From Chaetomium olivaceum (taxonomy: Eukaryota; Ascomycota; Sordariomycetes; Sordariales; Chaetomiaceae): a DNA stretch of 64,000 nucleotides. Positions 23,201 to 34,683 of this stretch are shown here, piece after piece; the first letter of the stretch is position 1; each line of letters starts with the position of its first letter. Below the pieces are notes generated by a model. It ran no database searches, was not told the DNA's origin, and worked only from the letters and a program-made list of their open reading frames with translations. The stretch lies in assembly GCA_039881045.1 (NCBI GenBank), contig JAYWVB010000027.1:372001-436000 (forward strand), written 5' to 3'. A program made the translations under genes and the position numbers.

Positions 23201-23797
23201 GATGGGACCCCGAATCTAAGCCGGCGGTGAATGAATACATGGAGACGCTGGTTAAGGAGACCACGACACTGCACCGCAACCTGACAAAACACCTGCCTGA
23301 GGGCACTGTTCGGATGATTATGATGCCCGTGTTCAAGAATTACAAAGACACCTTTGGCGCGGCGTACCAAGGAGCGGAGCTCGAGACGGAGCAGGGTCGG
23401 GAGAGGTATGTGCTCATTCATCCAGCCAGCGTATCTCAGGCATGTACTAACACTCAACAGGATGCTGCGCGATGTCGAGTTCTTCCAATCCCGCCTCGGC
23501 AAAATCGACGGGTTTGAGGACGCTGGCGACTATCTGCTCAAAGTTATCAGGGGCAAACAAATAATTGCCCCTCCTCCACCACCAGCACCAGCACCAGCGC
23601 CAGCACCAGCGCCAGCACCAGCGTCAGAACCTGCGCCACCATCGCCAGCACCAGTGCCGCCTGCCCCTGAATCTCCAGAAGAGGGCAAAAATGGGAAAAT
23701 GTCGATAGAAAAGCAGTCTCCGGAACTGCAAGCGCAAATCGGGGCGGGGCCGCGAGCGGAGAAGAACGGGGAGTCCAATGATGTGAGCAAGGCGTAA
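20229..23797 (+). CDS. vps54: VPS54, GARP tethering complex subunit
   Basis: Exons are 20229..20317, 20419..23405 and 23461..23797; about 1137 aa corrected. VPS54 is a subunit of GARP, which tethers endosome-derived vesicles to the trans-Golgi network. The protein begins MFANQGARKSVDSLSPTLSV, has the N-terminal EFTSYLSQVGPLYEQL and VYFDDDFHLENPRTFDVVSE blocks, and then long helical coiled-coil segments (LRKELEALDEEVAMGGLNLV). The conserved C-terminal domain follows (CEAISGRSGTTLKTVVNGHI, LAGTKKLKAIRWD). The frame slips near 20952..20967. One added G in a G run (GGGG 20952..20955 or GGG 20965..20967) joins RPRRGPAQ to GTPPLSTIP. The C-terminus carries a Pro/Ala-rich repeat not expected in the family core. 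Confidence 0.92.
23568..23670 (+). repeat. Pro-Ala repeat in the VPS54 tail
   Basis: CCA-GCA-type hexanucleotide units encode about seven AP dipeptides and further Pro-rich sequence. It lies after the last conserved VPS54 block and is likely disordered and length-variable. Confidence 0.75.
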
Positions 23798-24752
23798 AGG
23801 GGTTGGGAGGATGTTTGAAGTGGAGGTGGGGGGTGGTCATGACGGGTGAATGCTTGTACTATGCGCTGCGTATCTGGTTGGATGTATACATAGTGGTGTG
23901 GAATTGGAGTGACGGGATTCGGAAAGGGCACCTTTTGCCAAAGCAAGTGACAATTTTACCATGCGATGATATCTGTGAGAACGTAGAGATACGAGGATGG
24001 GAAAACACGCTGCGGTCTGCCGCGTCGCTTCCCTTGTGACGTACAAACAATACGATCTGCTATTTAACGGGAGCCCACGAGCAAATGCGGCTCTTGCAAA
24101 GGATATATATATGTGTATGAACAAACAGCGGGCTACGGAAGAAAGCTGACATGCTGTTATTCAAACATAGTTTTACAGGCCCCAAGTTGAAGTACTGCTC
24201 TGAATTCCGCTTCTACTACGAAGTACGTCTAGAACCCCTTTTCTACGGTAGTGGATATCACAAGTCTTTTAAAAGACGTGACTGCACGCAAACCAATTCT
24301 GAGTATACCGCGTCTCATCGCATACAGTAGGACATTCATATCAACGCCATTAACGCTACCCCAACCAGGTCAATAGCCAGCCTCTTATCCTCCTCATGAT
24401 ATATTCGTTAACACCGCGCCCTTCGTGCCGTGCGTCGCTGTGGCCATTGAATCGTCATAATTGTGGCGCACTACCAGGTCCATATCGGCTCCCAACAACC
24501 ATGGCGACTCCTTAAGACACCCACTAATGACGCAACCCCTGGCCGTCGTTGAAGCCGATATCTGTGCAATCAGCCAACAAAAACAGACTATCATCCCCGC
24601 GACGAAAGCCGCCCGCTGCTCTGACGCGACCACTCCCTTCTGCCCTGCGGGGCCATGGGAACAGCAGCAGCAACAACCACCTCCTCACCAAGCTCGGGCC
24701 ACTGGCGCCGCTGCTGGTTCAGCAGACGGGCCCTGGAAAGCGGCAGCGACCT
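23798..24752. other. Convergent 3' flanks, VPS54 / CDC23
   Basis: A 955-bp spacer between gene ends. It is AT-richer, with a short ATATATATGTGTATG tract near 24105. No coding or RNA gene is supported. Confidence 0.4.
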
Positions 24753-26889
24753 CTAGCGCTCCACCATATCCGCGAGCTCCATGCGCGAGCGGGCCTCGCG
24801 CATGAGCGCCTTGGCCTCCTCGACCTCGATGCCGTCCTGGCAGAGCTCCATGGCGAGCCGGTTGGCCGTCTCGAAGTCGTCGGCCTGCATCGCGTGCCGC
24901 GCCAGCCACATGCGCGCCTTGCTGGTCGCAAACGTCACGCCCGTGCCGCCGTCCGGACCGGCCCCGCGCTCGGCCCCGTCGCCTTCGCCGTCCGAACCCT
25001 GCGTGTCGTCGTTGTGGATGGCGATCGAGTCGCCCAGCGAGGGACCGCCGCCGCCGCCGCCGCCGCCACCATCGTCGGCGCCCGCGGCGCCTTCTTCCTG
25101 CGCTAGACAGAGCTCCATGTAGGCCTTGGCCTCGTCGACTTCGTCGAGGCGGTCGTACATGGTGGCGATCTGCAGCAGCACCTCCGGGTCCATCTGCGAC
25201 ATGCGGTCGACGGGACCGGCGCTGCCAAAGCTGCTCGCCGCCGTGGTGTCGTAGTAGCTGTCGGCCAGCAGGGCGCGCTTGAGGGCCTTGATGCCGTCGC
25301 GGTCGCGGCCCATCTTCTGTAGACACGACCCGACGGCCTGCCACATCTTGGAGTCCCACGGCCGAAGGCCTGCGGCCTTTTTGTAGTACCAGAGTGCGTA
25401 CGCGTGCATCTCGAGCACCTCGTACGTCTGGCCCAGGCCGTACCAGGCGCGGTAATCCCGCCGGTTGACGTCGACGGCCCGGCGATACGACTCGATGGCC
25501 GCATGGGTGTTTTTGAGCTCGACATACTCATGGCCCATGAGGGTCCACGCCGAGAGGCAGGAGCGGTCTAGAGTAAGAGCCCGGCGGAAGTACTGCACTG
25601 CCTTTTCGTGGAGCGAGAGCAGCGAGTAGTAGTTTCCAATCACGACGCAAGATTCGGGTCGGAATCTATCGATGTTGGAGCACAGGTGGGCCAAGAAGGC
25701 GAGCTTGGGACGTCGGTTTAGAACGTACAATATGTTGGAGTAGTGGTCGAGCGAGTCTAGTCGTTGCGGGTGGAGGGCCAACACCTTGTTGAATTCCTGC
25801 TCGGCGGCAAACAGGTCTTTAGAGTGGTAACACAGCAATGCCTTGCAGGTCAGGAGGAAGGAGGAGGTGGGGAAGATGCCGAGAAGTTCGTTTATTGAAG
25901 AGGCAAGTTCTGGCCCCTGCTGGTAGAGGTTTACTGAAGCGTTCGCGTGGAAGATGTAGGACATGATGTTTTGTGGGAGATGGGGAGCGATTTTAGTTAG
26001 CTGCGGAAAGAGTTAGCTAAACACTGTCAGGGAAGGGGACTACATGCTGCGCACCTGTTCGGTCCTCGAAACGAGGTTTGTAATCTCCAGCCAAGCGCCC
26101 CAGTTCCAGGGAAACAAATGCACGCTCTGCATCAGATAATCCAAGGCCAGATTATCATTCTTCTCTTTCGCCAGGACCATGCCGTACAGATACTCGAGAA
26201 ATCCTTGACTGGCCGGATAGTCGCCGTCATCCGCTTTTCGTTGGGCAAACCACTTGGTGAGGAAGCGGCTGACTATCACCAGTTGCTTGTTGATGACAGA
26301 CCCCGAGTCCTGGGGCCCCATAATCATTTCCGTGTCCTCATCCTTGTGTTTCTCTCCCGCTATGACTTTGGCGTACAGAGCCAAGAACATGCTCTTTTGG
26401 CTAATCGCAGGCAGGCTGTTTTCGGGTGAGGACGCAGTAATCGCTTTAGCTTTGCCCTTGCCCTTGGGGTTGGTGACCTCGTTCGGGTTGGTCCCCAAGA
26501 GGCTCGCCAGGAGCGGTTCGGGGAGAAAAACGGTAGCGCATCGCTCAAACTCCTTGCAATCAAAGTACGACTTTGCCAGCAGGTACCGGCCGAGCTCTTG
26601 GGCTTCTAGGTCGGCCTCGACAGGGTCAGGATTTGGCGCGAAGACGGGATGTACATTGTTTGCTGGCGCATCCGATATGGCATCAAGGTCAGGTTCTGGA
26701 AGGGCGTCGAGGATCTCTGCAGCCCTGGGGGTTCAAGTCAGCTCCCCTTTCCGAATGCCGTAGACGAATAGGTAGGTAGCTACAAACATACCATTTAGCT
26801 GACTGGTAAAGACATCTTTCCGAACACTTCACCACTGCTATTTGTAGCGTCTCCCTGAGTTGCACCGAGTCTTTCGGTGAGAGGCCCAT
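24753..26889 (-). CDS. cdc23: Anaphase-promoting complex subunit CDC23/APC8
   Basis: Exons are 26792..26889, 26055..26724 and 24753..26000; 671 aa. APC8 is a TPR scaffold of the APC/C ubiquitin ligase that drives anaphase and mitotic exit. The N-terminal region reads CSERCLYQSAKWAAEIL and AQELGRYLLAKSYFDCKEFER. It leads into many tetratricopeptide repeats, including ESCVVIGNYYSLLSLHEKAV, SAWTLMGHEYVELKNTHAAI, YRAWYGLGQTYEVLEMHAYA and DSKMWQAVGSCLQKMGR. A polyGly insertion (about 25040..25076) and an acidic stretch interrupt the C-terminal repeats. The protein has no TPR catalytic function. The gene is divergent from farnesyl diphosphate synthase. Confidence 0.95.
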
Positions 26890-27656
26890 ATTGGGCAAGC
26901 GTTATGTCAAACAATCGACCTGGAGTCGCTATGGCGGCAGTAAAAATTGATGTTGTCGAGAGCTTGGTGAGGAGTCAACTTCCTAGATGACAGTGTAAAT
27001 AAAGCTGGGAAGGCAGCAAGCAGCAACGGGTGGACCTTGGCGTGGCTGGATTTGTGTCGAGACTATGAATCGTATCTGCGTAGGTTATAGGTGCTCTACC
27101 ACATAGGTTTACAGTTTGGAGCTAAAGTCTGACTGCCTCCGCAAGTGGTGACACTGCATGTTGTTTCATCAGTCTTGTCTAAAGTCGAGCTGCATGGCTT
27201 CGGCACAGGCACAGATACAGATTACAGGGGGGGTGTTGGATCTCTTGTTAGACGCGTCAACCGCCAAATGACGCGCATTCGATGGGGAAACTGCCGGGAG
27301 TTCCTGAATTCTGCCACTTTACCCCCACTCCTAAACTGATACACCGCCAAAATCTTGCAGCATTCAGGGGCTCGAATATCACAAGCGCTTCCCCACTCTA
27401 GGAAGGAGAGACAAAGGAAAAAGGAGGGGTCAATTGGGCCCAACAGTTCCCAAGCGAGACTCTTTGGCCGACGCCGCCGTTTCCCGGCCCACCGCCCGTG
27501 GCACCACCCAAGTTCACCGACCCGGAACGCCCAACCCCCAGTCCAATTCCCGAACTCCTTCCTCCTTAACCAAACCCGACTTACTGCTTGTTCCAACACT
27601 GTACTCGAAGTCTCTCAAGCAAGAGGAAAAGAAACCAAACAAACTTGCAAAACAAG
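26890..27656. promoter_or_regulatory. Divergent intergenic region, CDC23 / farnesyl diphosphate synthase
   Basis: A 767-bp divergent spacer. A TCGTATCT string near 27070 is one base short of the TCGTATA sterol element of yeast, so I do not call a sterol-responsive site. Nothing else is recognisable. Confidence 0.4.
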
Positions 27657-28811
27657 ATGGCGCAAAAGACTACTCTTCAAGAGTTCGAGGCCGTCTTCCC
27701 GAAGCTGGAAGCGGTGCTCCTCGAGCATGCCAACTCCTACAAGCTTCCGGCACAGGCTGTTGAGTGGTACAAGAACGTGAGTTGGCAATATCCCAAAGAA
27801 CCAGCACAAGAAAACCAAGGAGGAAGAACGAAAGAAGAGGAAAAGGAAAAAGCGGACTGTTAACCAAAACCTCTCCCCTCCCTCTAGTCCCTCAAGGTCA
27901 ACGCCATCGGCGGCAAATGCAACCGCGGCATGTCGGTGCCGGACTCGGTCTCGCTGCTGCTCGGGCGGGCGCTGACGGAGGATGAGTACTTCCAGGCGGC
28001 GACGCTGGGGTGGATGACGGAGCTGCTGCAGGCCTTCTTCCTGGTGTCAGACGACATCATGGACGGCAGCATCACGCGGCGCGGTAAGCCCTGCTGGTAC
28101 CGGCAGGAGGGCGTGGGCATGATCGCCATCAACGATGCCTTCATGCTCGAGGCGGCCATCTACACGCTTCTCAAGAAGTTCTTCCGCAGCCACCCGCGCT
28201 ACGTCGACCTGCTCGAGCTGTTCCACGAGGTGACGTACCAGACCGAGATCGGCCAGCTGTGCGACCTGCTCACGGCACCCGAGGACGTGGTCGACCTGGA
28301 CAACTTCAGCATGGAGAAGTACCGCTTCATCGTGGTCTACAAGACGGCCTACTACAGCTTCTACCTGCCCGTGGCGCTGGCCCTGTACATGCTGGACATC
28401 GCGACCCCCGAGAACCTCAAGCAGGCCGAGGACATCCTGATCCCACTGGGCGAGTACTTCCAGATCCAGGACGACTACCTCGACAACTTCGGCCTGCCGG
28501 AACACATCGGCAAGATCGGCACCGACATCATGGACAACAAGTGCTCGTGGCTGGTCAACCAGGCACTGGCCATCGTGACCCCGGAGCAGCGCCGCGTGCT
28601 CGAGGAGAACTACGGCCGCAAGGACAAGGACAAGGAGGCCGTCATCAAGAAGCTGTACAACGACCTCAACCTGGAGCAGCGCTACAAGGACTACGAGGAG
28701 AAGGCAGTCGGCGAGGTCCGCGCCCTGATCGACAAGATCGACGAGTCGAAGGGCATGAAGAAGGGTGTGTTCGAGGCCTTCCTGGGCAAGATTTACAAGC
28801 GCACCAAGTAA
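27657..28811 (+). CDS. erg20: Farnesyl diphosphate synthase
   Basis: Exons are 27657..27776 and 27888..28811; 347 aa, the usual fungal length. The enzyme condenses DMAPP and then GPP with IPP to make farnesyl diphosphate for sterols, dolichol, ubiquinone and prenylation. The first aspartate-rich motif DDIMD (about residues 95-99) is preceded by the bulky FF pair that limits chain length, which favours FPP over longer products. The second motif is DDYLDNFG (about 235-242). The C-terminus ends GKIYKRTK, as in other FPP synthases. The codon bias is strongly GC-rich, as expected for a highly expressed gene. The single intron has GTGAGT and CTCTAG ends. The product supplies the prenyl donor that the CaaX-bearing deubiquitinase of this window would need. 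Confidence 0.96.
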
Positions 28812-29251
28812 GCAGTTGGCTGCGTTCTCGAGAGGAAAAGGAGAAAACCTGAGGTTATATCCCTTGCCATCCTACTGCAGATTCAACACACATTAATACC
28901 CATTTCGTAATTGGAGTTGAAAAGAGAGCTACAGAGTAGAGTAGACCGGAGATCGGCGGAGGATAAATAAATAAAAACACAAAGCGGCACGCACGTCTAT
29001 TCGTATTCGCCGGTGAATCCAAACCAGCTACAAGTAACCATACATGGCTGAAAACAAATGTTTCCCCCCGATCCCTTTGTTTTTTTTCGAGACCACCCCA
29101 TCATAGCAATACGTAACGTCGTTAATACTCCCATGCCGTATCCACGCCGTAAGCCTGAGCTAAAATAAGGGAAAACAGGCCACACCAGCAGCCGAGTTGA
29201 AGCGAAGCATAGCAAAAGCAAACAAAGAAAAAAGCCTAAACAAAACCCATA
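28812..29251. other. Convergent 3' flanks, FPP synthase / RA-PH gene
   Basis: A 440-bp spacer containing AT-rich 3' UTR-like sequence (AATAAATAAATAAAA near 28962) that could serve polyadenylation of the FPP synthase. No gene seen. Confidence 0.45.
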
Positions 29252-32200
29252 TTACGCCTTGCGCTCCCTGACCGCCACCTCCCCCCGCCCACGGCCATCC
29301 CCACCCATGAACCGCTCCCTAAGCTTATCCCTCTCCGCATCCCCAAGCCGCAGCGTCTTGCCCCTCGCCTGCATATACGCAGCCGCCGCCGCAGGCAAAG
29401 GCACGCTCGGCCTACTCCCACACCACCACCACCACTAGCGTTGCTCCTAACCGTGTTCCGCCTCACCAAGTCCCCCAGCAGACCCCCCTGTATCGGATCC
29501 GCGTCGTCAGCAAGGGCGGCCGCCCGCCGCCCCTTCTGGCTGGCCGATTTCTGCAGATCATACCGGTCCATGAGCGTGCCACCACCACCACCACCGCCGC
29601 CGCCGCCGCCGCCGCTCCCCCCTAAAGTTGCTGATGGTGCCGCGGCGTCGGGCCGGCGTAGCAGACTCTTAGGCGGGGCCGCGTCCCTAAGGCGCGCGGC
29701 GGTGCTGGGCGGGAGGACGTGTCCGGTGGCGAGGTCGACGAGGGGTTTCCCCTGCGGTGCGCGCACGCCGCGGCCGCGACCCTCGCGGTTCCATTGCGGC
29801 GGCTCGACGAAGGTTGGGGTGAGGTCGATGAGCGGTTGGGGCGGGACCTTCTGTGTGGGTAATGGTGGGGGAGGAGGTTCGTCGCCGCGCTGGCGGACGG
29901 AGCGGGAGCGGGATGGGCCGTGTGAGGATGTGCTCGGCCTGCGAGCTAATGAGACGAGGGGCCGGGTGTTGTGTTGCTCGGCAGAGTGTTGGACGGCCGA
30001 GGGGAACCAGCCTGTACGGTCCGTTCTGTGAGGCGGGGAGGCGCCACCGGGGCTGCCATCTGATGCGCCCGTTTTAGGGCGTTTGTCGGAGGTCGGGGTG
30101 GGTGCTGCATGATTGTTTAGCAGACTGGGCCCGTCGACAAAGGGGCCATCATCTGGTGACGACGTCAAGGTCGGTCGTCCATGTCTTGTCGACGCCTCCC
30201 GCCGCAGGGCTTGCCGTCTGCGCTCGTCGTACCCGCTGCCAAGTAGCCCGGTTACCTCAAAAACCTCCGCTTTCTTCCCCTGGAGAGATGCTGGCAAGGG
30301 CGGAACTGGGGGTATTACCCCCCCGGCCGACACATCGGGCGACATGTCGTCCCGAGAGGACGGGACTGATTGAATTAGTGGGGCTTGGTCAACTGATGGT
30401 CTTCCCCTGGGGCTCTGGTCCATTGAGGCCCTGCCTCTAGAGCCATAGTCACACCTGGATCCCTGTTCGGTTGAGGTCCTGCTCCGGTAACTGTGGTCAC
30501 CTTTGGATAGGCTGATGGGGGATGACAAATCCCTCTTGTCGTGTAGCCCCAATTTCTTGTTCACCAAGTACCAACTACGCCAAGCCTGCACAGCAGAACG
30601 GAACTGCCGCGCAACGATCGGATCTTCGGTGCAAAAGAAATGGCAGTAATGCGTGGAGTCCATAAACAAAGTGGCTTTCTGCTGGCTTCTGATGGCGTAA
30701 CAGTACCGCTTGGGTGGCCGAAGCTGCTTCCTCATCTCAGCCTCAGTCGGCAGGTACAGGTCGAAATCGGAAAGATGGCAAAGCCGGGCAACATTCTTGT
30801 CGGAAGGCTTGAAGTATTCCTTTTTGGATGAGATGATTTGCCCATTCTCCTTCAACGTAATGTAGCGCTGGGACCATTTCCCCGGTCGTTGGAGGAAGTG
30901 GAGAGGGAGGACAAAACCCTCCGGCTCCTCTAATGACTTGGGCACGCTGGAAAGGCTTAGTTCCTTGTCGGGGTCGGTGGTGTCCGGGAGGACGACCAGG
31001 ACGTTGGACGAGTCGTTGTCCCAAGCGCTGATGACGTCCCAAACCAGTTCATACAGTCGAAGCCTCCTCTCGAGCCCGGGGCGGATGCACGGCTCGATGA
31101 CAACGCTGGTGTCTGGGTTGATTGGCCGCCCAAGCTCGGCCAATGACTGGCTGCAGGTCGCCAACAGATCAGCTGCAGAGGTCTCTTTTGTAACCTGAAC
31201 GGTTACGGTAGTGCCTTTGCAACGCACTCCGACGGACTGAAGTCATATTAGTTATCTCGCACCCAAAAACGAACGGACACGGACAAGCCGCCTCAGATCC
31301 ACTTACTTTTCCCGTAGGATTCTCCCCCGCGGCGGGGAAACGCGCCATATCTGGGACAGAGCCGATGCCAGGAGATTGGGGGGAATCGGTCGAATCGATC
31401 TGAGTTTCTTGTGTTTCTGCCGACGTAGACGTCGGTGAAATTGGCAGTGTGCGAGAGCGCTTTGTGAGAGTTGAACGTGGCGAGTCGCTGCTGGTATGGC
31501 TCTTCTTCCGCCCGCGGGAGAGGAAGGCAAACGCCTCACGCACCGGGCCTTGTGGCTGGCGCGGTGAGCTTGAGGACTTGTTCATTGATGGCGGCGGCAC
31601 TGCGGAAGGCTGCATTGTCTGATACACGGCGGGTTTGCCGTCGGACCTTTCGCCCCCAGGCGGCGGCGGTCTGGCCAGAATAATCCTGTCGGTTTCGGCT
31701 GCTAGCTGTGCCACGTTGTCGGCCGAGAATGCAGCCTCTTTTGGTCCGTCGTACCAAGGCGGCCGGCCGACCTCGTTACTGGTCTCTGGTCGTTGCTGAT
31801 ATCGATGGTGGTGGCGCTGTTTGCGATTTTGGAGTGGCGACCCAGGACTAGCGGGTGTTGAACTTGAAGGTGCCCGTGAAGGTGAAGGGAACTTGTTGAA
31901 GAACACGGGCTTGCCTGCCGCAACAGGCGACTGGGAGACGGAAGAGGGGGTCGGAAGAAACGACACTGGGGTTTTGCGGGACCTTGGAAAGACGGGTAAT
32001 AAGTCTATGCTGCGGCGGCGTGGACGGCCGCGGCCTAATTTTTGCGAGCTTTTTCACGTCATCGTCTCTGCGTCCTGGCCGCAACTTTAGGTTTGAAGCC
32101 GTTTTATGCGCCGAGGACGGGATATGTGCAAGGGGTTTGCGCTCCCGTGGCTCCCCACTCTTCCCACCTGGTCCCCTGTTGGGTTTGTTGCTGGGTTTAT

Positions 32201-32447
32201 TGCTGGGCCTGTCGATGTCACCCTCACCCTTCCTATTTTCACTATCCTCGGCCCACTCCAACGCTGCAAGCAAGTATGCAGGGGAGAACGACGGGCTGGT
32301 GTTAAGCTGGCCTCTGCTCGTGTTATCGACCTGCAGTGACCCATCGACAATCACTGCACGTTTCCCTGCCCAATGTCTGCCTCGTTGACCGACTCGTTTT
32401 GGGATGGCTGGCCTGAGGCTGGTGTTGGTGGTCGTCGTGGCGGACAT
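29252..32447 (-). CDS. RA-PH domain adaptor protein (MRL/Grb7-like)
   Basis: Exons are 31307..32447 and 29252..31236; about 1041 aa after correction. The protein has a Ser/Pro-rich disordered N-terminus, then a Ras-association-like domain (RCKGTTVTVQVTKETSAADL, RLRLYELVWDVISAWDNDS). A PH domain follows (GFVLPLHFLQRPGKWSQRYI, WRSWYLVNKKLG), then a long disordered Pro/Ser-rich tail with polyGly. The RA-PH pair suggests a membrane-associated Ras-family effector; its partner is unknown. Two frame breaks occur. One base appears extra in the T5 run 32039..32043, and removing it gives GRPRRRSIDLLPVFPRSRK. One base appears missing near 29420..29440, and adding it gives the coherent C-terminus RLGDAERDKLRERFMGG with stop at 29252. 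After both changes each exon length is a multiple of three. Confidence 0.82.
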
Positions 32448-33155
32448 GGCAGCTGGACCCGACCGGGGGGTGCTGTCAAAGGCTCCAGACGGCGCGGGTC
32501 CTTGTTGGCTCGCCAGGTCCTTGGAGTCTTGGCGGGAGATCTCTGGAGCTGGGGCAGATCGTGGCAGCGTGGGTCAGGGCTCAGGATCAGTCAGCTGGAA
32601 GTGGGAGGGAATTCAGGGAATGTGGAAATGTGGGAATGAGCATGCGTCGATCGTAAATTGCAGGCTTCCCGCATCAATCCGTAACAAAATGGAAACGAAG
32701 GAAGATACGAGACGGCCTAGGAATAGCACCGGCGGGAACAGTTAATAAAAGCATCATTTCATCACGGACGAACCCCAAGGGTTTCGCGTTTGACAGGAAA
32801 GACATGTTGATGCACGGCCACACGCGTCCTACCTTTTCACGGAATGAGCATGTTGGCTACACCGCGGGCGAGCATGAGATTGACGGTGATGCGCAGTTCC
32901 GCCTCGATGGGCCCGGAAGCTGTGTGACTTCCGATTGGCGATCAGCGGACTCAAGGGCTGCTCGGGCTTATTTTATGTCCAGAGCTCGACTGCAAAACCC
33001 TCGCCAGCCACCAACCCGAATTCCGCAATCCATGCTTTCTTTGGCTCGTCGCGTTCTCTGCCGCGGACTTCTGAACCTCAGACATTCCTACGCGATCCCG
33101 TGTCGTTGTCGCGAACCCGTTGAGAAGGGAAGCGCGTGGTGTACATCACCTCACA
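32448..33155. promoter_or_regulatory. Upstream region of the RA-PH gene and 3' flank of the reductase
   Basis: Both neighbours are on the minus strand, so this 708-bp spacer holds the RA-PH promoter and the end of transcription of the MAT2B-like gene. Short open frames here are not supported by similarity. Confidence 0.4.
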
Positions 33156-34365
33156 TCAATGCCGATACGCCTTGCATTCTCTCCGCCACCACCCGACAAA
33201 GTCCTGAGTCGAGACATCAATTCCTAGATCTTTGAGCGCCTTCGTGCTGAGATGGCAGTCGTACGGCCGCTGGACGCTGGCCTTGGGGTCGTTGCCCTCG
33301 GTATTCGGCACGATTCGATCGATCGGCGTACCCATGATTTCGCCGAACAGCTGGCACATTTCGTACTTGGTGTACTTGTCCTCGCTCGAGAACTGCAACA
33401 CCCGCGGCAGCGACGACTTGTCCTTCTCTCCCAGGTACCGGACAGCCACATCTACACCACACACCCCGTCAGTACACTCCCTTCCTAGGTAAGGACTCAA
33501 CTCCAAAAAAAAAAAAAAAACCCACCGTAACAAACCCTCGCCACATCCTCCGTATTCGTCGGATACCTCAACGCCCAATGATCCATCCCCACCTTCCCCC
33601 CCTCCCCCGCAAGCACAACATCCATCAGCACATTAACCGCACTTTCCCCATTCCTCCCGCCCTCCACCTCCCCATACAGCACCGGCACCCTCAACACCAC
33701 CCCCCTTCCCTCCGCCCCCAAACTCTCAAACGCCCCCAGCACCGCCGCCTCCCCATCCAGCTTCGTCTGCCCATACAGATTTGTCGGCCCCGTGGGGGCG
33801 TCGGCCTCGTAGGGGGCGTCGCCGGGGCGGCCGGGGAAGACGTAGTCGGTCGAGATGTAGACCAGCACGGTGCCTGCGCGCGCCGCACACTGTTGGGCGA
33901 GCGCCCGCGACGCTTCGATGTTGAGCGCGCGGGTGCCGGCGGGGTCCGCGTCGACTTTGTCGGGGAACCGGTTTGCGGCGCCTTTGGTTGAGAGGGTGAG
34001 CATTGGGGCTGTTCAGGAGAAAGGGGGCAGAAAGGGGGAGAGGGGACCAGGTGGGAGAAGTTGGTGGGAGGGGGGGGGGAGGGGCGTACAGTGTATTACC
34101 ACCTGCGGTCTGCTCGCCGGGTGCTGGTTAGTGGACTGGCCGTAGCGGAACAGAGAAATTGGGGGTTGGGGTGCGCGCACTTGACCTCCTCCAGAGCCTT
34201 CTCGATCTCGGCGGGGTTGGCGAGGTCGACCTTGAGGATGTTGACGCCGTCTGCGCGCGAGTAGCCGGTGCCCTTGACGGTCCAGTCGTGGGACTGGAAG
34301 GCCTTGACGACCTGCCGGCCGAGGAAACCTGTGGCGCCGGTGACGAGAGCTGTTTTACCAGACAT
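33156..34365 (-). CDS. RmlD/MAT2B-like NAD(P)-dependent reductase
   Basis: Exons are 34181..34365, 34090..34109, 33526..33981 and 33156..33451; 318 aa. The protein is an extended short-chain dehydrogenase related to dTDP-4-dehydrorhamnose reductase and to the beta (regulatory) subunit of methionine adenosyltransferase. Features are the nucleotide-binding GATGFLGRQV (about residues 10-19), VVIHCAANRFPDKVD, the ISTDYVFPG strand and YGQTK (the YxxxK pair). The second exon is only 20 nt, yet it is needed to read EEVKPQVVIHCAANRFPDK in one frame. The third intron begins with a GTGGG donor followed at once by 16 T. In fungi this family is usually annotated as MAT regulatory subunit; the exact substrate is not shown by sequence. 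Confidence 0.88.
33505..33520. repeat. A16/T16 homopolymer inside an intron
   Basis: Sixteen A on the plus strand form a T16 tract just inside the 5' end of the third intron of the reductase gene. It could vary in length and could affect splicing. Confidence 0.9.
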
Positions 34366-34683
34366 GGTTGGTGATACGGGACGTTCAAAGTTTGGGTACG
34401 TCTACGTTTACAAGTAAAATCAAACGGGTCCTGTGCTGGTGGAGTGAACTGCTCCAATTCCCACTGCGGGGGAGCTTGGAGCTTCTCGCGGGGCTGCCAA
34501 GTCCTTGGACGTCATCAACCTCACGGAGTAGATCAGGGTTAGGGCTGTTCGTGTCTCTGGTATGATATAGGGGTCAAGCAACAACATTGGTATCATTGGA
34601 ATGAAGCCATTAGCAGGCCATTGTTGTACAGACAGTTGTATGCAAATTTCGCCGCTGCTAAAAATTACCTGGCCATCGCTCTA
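34366..34683. promoter_or_regulatory. Upstream region of the reductase gene and 3' flank of PFK2
   Basis: A 318-bp spacer between two minus-strand genes. No structured element recognised. Confidence 0.4.

Noticed and set aside
27066..27078. Sterol-responsive element upstream of FPP synthase
   Set aside because: The string TCGTATCT differs from TCGTATA and occurs once, so it is not distinguishable from chance.
11059..28811. A secondary-metabolite cluster (epoxide hydrolase-like, AMP-binding-like, prenyl diphosphate synthase)
   Set aside because: The genes are separated by POM34, MCM5, VPS54 and CDC23, the prenyl synthase is a housekeeping FPP synthase, and no terpene cyclase, PKS, NRPS or P450 is present.
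33232..33578. Plus-strand open frames opposite the reductase gene
   Set aside because: They are shadows of the minus-strand exons and include intron sequence with the A16 run.
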